NCBI GenBank assembly: GCA_947683425.1
Contig: CANTUQ010000073.1
Coordinates: 11,987,501 to 12,051,500, forward strand
Length of the DNA stretch: 64,000 nucleotides
Origin: Excoecaria cochinchinensis
Lineage: Eukaryota; Streptophyta; Magnoliopsida; Malpighiales; Euphorbiaceae
Direction: 5' to 3'
Below the pieces are notes generated by a model that was not told where the DNA came from, did no database searches, and saw nothing but the letters and a program-made list of their open reading frames with translations. Position 1 is the first letter of the stretch; each line of letters begins with the position of its first letter. Shown piece by piece: positions 59,009 through 64,000 of the stretch. The position numbers and the translations under genes were made by a program.

Positions 59009-62000
59009 TTGGGATTAGATGCTAAAGCCCCAATACGCACCTATGCCATTAGAGCTCGCGAAGAGCAAGATGCACTGGACATTATTGTCGGTAAGTTCTC
59101 TCTTTTTTATCATGATTTTTTTGCATTAATGGACCGTGGCTCCACACATTTATATATATGCACTACAATAGCACATGAGGAGGGTGGAATGCTGAAAAAT
59201 TAAAACATGAAATTCTTTTAATTAATCCTTTAAGGCACGTTGTATTAGGATATAAAGTACATAAGAATTATCTAGTTCAAGCACAAAATCACACTTTCCC
59301 AGCTAACTTGATTGAATTACCATTCCATGAGTTTGATATACTTCCTACAATGGATTAGTTATATGCACATCAAGTGATGGTAGATTATCGTCTTAAATGG
59401 ATTACACTTAAAACTGCCAATGATGAAGAAATTACAGTAGTAAGCGAGAGATCGGATTACCTTTCTAATGTGATATCTGCCACTGTGGCAAGAAGGTTAA
59501 TGAGAAAAGGGTTTCAGGCCTACCTAGCGTGTATTCTTGAAGCTAGGAAGCAAGAACCTAAAATCCAGTATATTCCTACAATGTGCGACTTCTAAGATGT
59601 ATTTTTGGATGAGTTACCAAGATTGCCACCAGAAAGAGGTTGACTTCTCCATTGATGTGATACCAGGTACAACACCTATATCTATTGCACCTTATAGAAT
59701 AGCACACACTAAACTCAAAAAATTAAAGATTCAGTAATAAGAGCTTCTTGAAAAGGGTTTCATCTGCTATAGTATGTCTCCATGGGGTGCACCTGTACTT
59801 TTTGTTAAGAACAAAGATGGGACACTAAGACTTTGTATTGATTACAAATAATTAAATAAAGTCACAGTGAAGAATAAATACCCGTCGCCTAGAATTGATG
59901 ATCTTTTTGATCAACTTAAAGGTGTTAGTATATTTTTTATGATTGATTTAAGGTCTGAGTATTATCAGTTGAGAATGAAGGAATTAGATGTACCTAAGAC
60001 CACCTTCAGAACTAGATATGGGCATTGCGAGTTTTTATGATGCCTTTCGGGCTCACAAATGCTTCAATAGCATTTATGGACCTTATGAATTGCATTTTTC
60101 ATCCTTACTTAGATCAATTTGTGGTAGATTTTATTGATAACATACTGATCTATTCAAGGTGTGATAGATTTTATTGATAACATACTGATCTATTCAAGGA
60201 ACCAGGAAGAACACGATGAACATCTCAAAATTATTTTGCAGACTTTGAAGGAAAAAAAGCTTTATACTAAATTTAGTAAATGTGAATTTTTGCTAAGTGA
60301 GGTACCTTTTCTTGGTCATATTGTGTCAATCGATGGGATTAGGGTGGATCCCAAGAAGACTGGAGCTATTCTTGAGTGAAAACTGCCAAGAAATGCCATC
60401 GAGATTAGAAGCTTTTTACGTTTGGCTAGCTATTATAGAAGATTTGTTAAGAGATTTTCTTTAATTACAGCTCAGTTGACCAAGGTACTTCAAAAGAATG
60501 CCAAATTCATTTTGGAGTGAGAAATGTCAAGAAAGCCTTGGAAAGCTTAAGGCAATGTTGACATAGGCGCCTATTTTGACTCAACCAGTAGCTGGAAAGG
60601 CTTTTGTAATTTATAGTGATGCTTCGCATAATGGATGGGGATGTGTTTTAATGCAAAAAAGGAAGGTAATTACTTATGCATCTAGGAAACTTAAGTCACA
60701 TGAAAAGAATTATCCAACTCATGATCTGGAGTTATCAGCTATTATTTTTGCTTTAAAAGTTTGGAGGCATTATTTATATAGAGAAAATGTTACAACTATA
60801 CTGATCATAAAAGCCTTAAATACTTGCCTACTCAAAAAGATTTAAATCTAAGGAAAAGAAGATGGATAGAATTGATCAAAAATCATGATTGTATAATTGA
60901 TTACCATCCAAGCAAGGCGAATATGGCAACTGATGCACTTAGTAGAAAATTCATAGCAAGTAAATTTTCTAAGTAACTAATGCATTTTTATAAAATTTTT
61001 ATTCATGGTAAGATTGCATGTAAATTCTAATTATGGTTTTTCATCTATAGCTTTGAGAGTTATGAATGTCAGACTAGCGGTAGGAAATGATGGAGCCATT
61101 GTAGTTGAATTAAGGCTTAGGCCAACTTTGTTGCAGCAAATCAAAGAGGCACAAAAACATGATGAAAAACTTGCCACCACTTTCAACCAAATCCAAGAGG
61201 GGAAGGATAGTGAGTTCATGATTAAAGAAGGTAATTGCCTATACAATAAAGATATAATCTACATTTCTGATGATGGGAAATAGATTATGGAAGAAGCACA
61301 CAATAGCTTTTATGTCATGCATACCGATAGCACTAAAATGTATTAAAATTTGAAAACTCATTACTAGTGGCCAGGGATAAAAAAAAAAAGACATAACAGA
61401 GTACGTGATAATGTGTTTGACTTATCAATAAGTAAAGGCTGAACACCAAGTTACATTGGATTTATTACAACCTATTTCAATACTCGAATGGAAATGGGAT
61501 AAAGTTACCATGGATTTGTTACTAACCAAGAAAAAGCATGATTCAGTGTGGGTGATAGTCGATAGATTAATAAAGTTAGCACATTTTTTTACCAACCAAA
61601 GCCGACTATCCATTGATTAGATTGGAAGAATTATACATTAATGAGATAGTGCGGTTACATGGAGTTCCTTCTTTTATTGTATCAGACAAGGATTCAAGAT
61701 TCACATCAAGATTTTGGAAAAAGCTTCATGAAACTTTGGGCATAAGGCTAAATTTTAGCACTGCTTTCCATCCTTAATCAGATTAGCAATCTGAAAGAGT
61801 GATACAGCCATTCATTAATAATTAATTTAAGAATAAATGATGTTATAAACTATAGTAATTGTGTGATTATGATGTGATAGGTATTGGAAATTATGCTTGG
61901 AAACTATGTAATAGATTTTAAAGATAGTTGGGGCCGATATCTTTTATTGATTGAATTTTCCTACAATAATAGCTACCAAGCAAGTATTCAATGAAGCATG

Positions 62001-62620
62001 ATATGGAAGAAAATGTAGAACTCTATTATGTTAGATTGAGCTTAAAGAGAAAAAGATAGTTGGTCCATAATTGATTAGAGAAAGTGAAGATTATGAAGGA
62101 TAAGTTGAAAGCTGCATCTAACCATCAAAATTCCTATGTTGATTCGAAAATAAAAGATATAAAATACACTGTTGGTGATAAGGTCTTTTTGAAAGTGTCA
62201 CCATGGAAGAAAGTGTTGAGATTTGGCAGGAAAGGCAAGTTGAGTCTTAGGTTTATTGGACCATACGAGATTTTAGAACATGTGGGTCTAGTGGCCTATA
62301 TACTGGCCTTTCCACAAGAATTGGAAAAGATTCATAATGCATTCCATATGTCTATACTTAGAAGGTATCAATCGAACCCATCACATATTGTTGAACCTGG
62401 GATGGTAGAGATCCAACTGGATTTGACATATAAAGATCAAATCTTAGCATAGAAAATGAAGCAACTAAGAAACAAAATATTTTCACTAGTGAAAGTGCTT
62501 TGGAGGAATCACAACACAAAAGAGGCCATGTGGGAACCAGAAGAGATAATGAGAAAGACTTATCCGCAACTATTTAAGATAAGTAAATTTCGAGGAGGAA
62601 ATTCTTTTTTTTAAAGGGGA
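59009..62620 (+). pseudogene. pol: Element D pol (protease, RT, RNase H, integrase), broken
   Basis: Protease: ALMDRGSTHLYI near 59125-59160, with Arg where Ser or Pro is usual after the catalytic Asp. RT: YSMSPWGAPVLFVKNKDGTL (59770-59829), LCIDYK, RIDDLFDQLKG, and FIDNILIYS with the second catalytic Asp replaced by Asn. A 40-bp tandem duplication at 60121-60200 disrupts it. RNase H: FVIYSDASHNGWGCVL (60604-60650), ASRKLKSHEKNYPTHDLEL. Integrase is full of stops (61280-62080), though LDWKNYTLM and GVPSFIVSDKDSRFTSRFW-type codons can be traced. The C-terminal part at 62084-62452 is open: GDKVFLKVSPWKKVLRF and IGPYEILEHVGLVAYIL, then a chromodomain-like WRNHNTKEAMWEPEE near 62500. Confidence 0.82.
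60121..60200 (+). repeat. 40-bp tandem duplication within D reverse transcriptase
   Basis: Bases 60121-60160 repeat at 60161-60200 with two differences. The duplication repeats the codons around the FIDN catalytic motif and shifts the frame. Confidence 0.95.
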
Positions 62621-62625
62621 AGAAA

Positions 62626-64000
62626 TATAATGCCCTGAAATAATGATAACCCAAATAGTGTGGAAAAAAACCCGACAAATTGGACATATATATAAATTTA
62701 TTAGTTAATAAATAAAAAATAATGTCTAAAATTAATGGGGTAAAATTAAATGAGAATTTAAATTGAAATGAGTTAATTAGGGACCCAATAAAAGACTAAA
62801 GTAAATTAAGAAAAGGACTAAAGGGAATTTTGGCATAAAATTATGCTCACATCAACAACAAACGGCATTGTTTTGGCCTCCCTTTATTTTTCTTCTCTTT
62901 CTCATGTTCTAAACCACTCGTTCTCGATTTTTCTTCCCTTTTCTAGCCACTATCACCTGCATCCATCTTTTTCATCGGGACTGCCACCGTCTCTTCCATC
63001 AGCAGCTGCTGGTTGTCGGTATTTCTCCTCCTCTCTCCCTCCGATATGCGACGGCAGTAGCCCAACCTTCTCCTCATTTTTCTTGCTTTTTTTACTTCGA
63101 TTGCAGCCCTAAATCTTGTCATCTCATGTCGTCGTCGATCACTAGAACACCATCGACTTTATCCTCCGTAAATGTCGACTAGAAGGGTGAGTATTAATGA
63201 TTGTAAATTTGAAAATTTAGAGGGATATAAGTAGGGGGGTATATTTTGGGATTTAGGAATTTGAAATTCCAAATTTAATTTCCGTGCTAAGAGTTTGGGG
63301 AAGTTAAATTCCTTACTTATTATCATTAATAATTCATCTAGATTGCATTATTTCTATGTTTTATTGGATTAATGGTTGAAATGGTTCTTTTAAGTGTAGA
63401 AGAAGAAGAAATTTTGAGAAAGAATGAGAAAAGAAAGGAAATAGAACTTTGAGTTTTATTTTTGTGAAGAGTTTTTGGAGGATTGAAGTTAATTTCGCTA
63501 CCTATTAAGGTTTGCTACCATTAAACTTACCTTACCTTAATTATTTTTGTTTATGTTTAAAGAATAAACTTTTGGCATGATGCAATATTGCTAGAATCAG
63601 TTTAGGATTTGTATGACTAATGTATGAATGAGTCTATGAGGTAATTTGATAGTAAAATAAAAAAATAATAATAATAAATAATACATGCATATGTGGGTTT
63701 CTTTATGAAATGTGAATTTATTTAATCTGTGGTTTGAATTTTGTATGCCTTGTTGAATCAATGTGTAAATATTGACACTTAAGCATAATTGTGTATGTTG
63801 TGAGATTATGGAAATGAAAAATTAAGTATGTGTCAATTGTTTTGATTTATAAGAATGGATTAATTAGGATCAATAAAAGAAAAATATATTATGAAAATGA
63901 GGATATGGTGTGTATTAGTTTGAAATGAAAGATGGAATGCAGAATTTGTGAATTTGAATTTACTTAATATGATTATAAATGTGTAAAATATTATAAATAT
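62626..64000 (+). repeat. Element D 3' LTR, running past the window end
   Basis: It begins TATAATGCCCTGAAA, a TG-to-TA variant of the TGTAATGCCCCGAAA start common to this lineage. It follows a weak polypurine tract (TTAAAGGGGAAGAAA, 62611-62625). It is AT-rich with a C/T-rich stretch at 62860-63110. An ORF there is not a recognised protein. Its end and partner LTR are not visible. Confidence 0.75.

Larger units (their letters stand above)
57575..64000 (+). mobile_element. Element D: old chromovirus-like Ty3/gypsy element, 3' LTR running off the window
   Basis: Order gag, PR, RT, RNase H, IN, then polypurine tract and LTR, as in Ty3/gypsy. Every domain has stops or shifts. The gag cysteine pattern and the 3'-end AAATTTCGAGGAGGAAATT sequence are related to the gag-only element at 1-4350, so D represents the same broad lineage with pol still visible. 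The left boundary is unclear because the second CACTA fragment abuts it at 57574. Confidence 0.82.

Overview
This window is plant nuclear DNA made almost entirely of transposable elements nested inside one another. I see no convincing host gene, tRNA or rRNA. The evidence for a plant is Ty3/gypsy elements of the Tat/Ogre type (tRNA-Arg-like primer sites, several-kb LTRs, CHHC zinc-knuckle gag), a Ty1/copia element, and a CACTA (En/Spm) transposon with TNP2-type transposase. The pattern suits heterochromatin of a large-genome angiosperm, probably a eudicot; I cannot name the species.

Layout, left to right. (1) 1-4350: a gag-only Ty3/gypsy element (TR-GAG type) whose 5' LTR is cut by the window edge. 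(2) It lies inside the 5' LTR of element C, a Tat-type element ending at 42175. (3) Element A (4762-19028, target duplication GCTAT) is inserted in the same C LTR. (4) C's body (19350-39240) holds a degraded gag, relics of reverse transcriptase and integrase, a hairpin array and tandem repeats. (5) Element B (26766-39150, target duplication GCTGC) is inserted near C's 3' end. (6) C itself interrupts a minus-strand Ty1/copia element (42176-55518), whose remaining 3' part should lie left of the window. (7) That copia gag is also split by an 8.5-kb CACTA transposon (46210-54674). (8) The copia element sits in an antisense A-related LTR (55519-56741), which abuts a CACTA end fragment (56742-57574). 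(9) From 57575 to the right edge is an old, heavily mutated chromovirus-like Ty3/gypsy element with its 3' LTR from about 62626.

Elements A, B and C are related non-autonomous elements. They keep LTRs, primer site, a conserved leader, a gag-derived ORF and a long 3' untranslated region, but have lost most or all of pol. They presumably depend on an autonomous Tat relative for reverse transcriptase and integrase. They diverge widely in sequence yet share small structured features: a leader hairpin, a series of two-tier hairpins with an AAAA bulge and CC/GG inner stem whose outer stems covary between the elements, a conserved CAGGTACGCATCTC-like motif, and a polypurine tract inside a palindrome. 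These shared structures are the most interesting content of the window. All structures and comparisons were made by eye.
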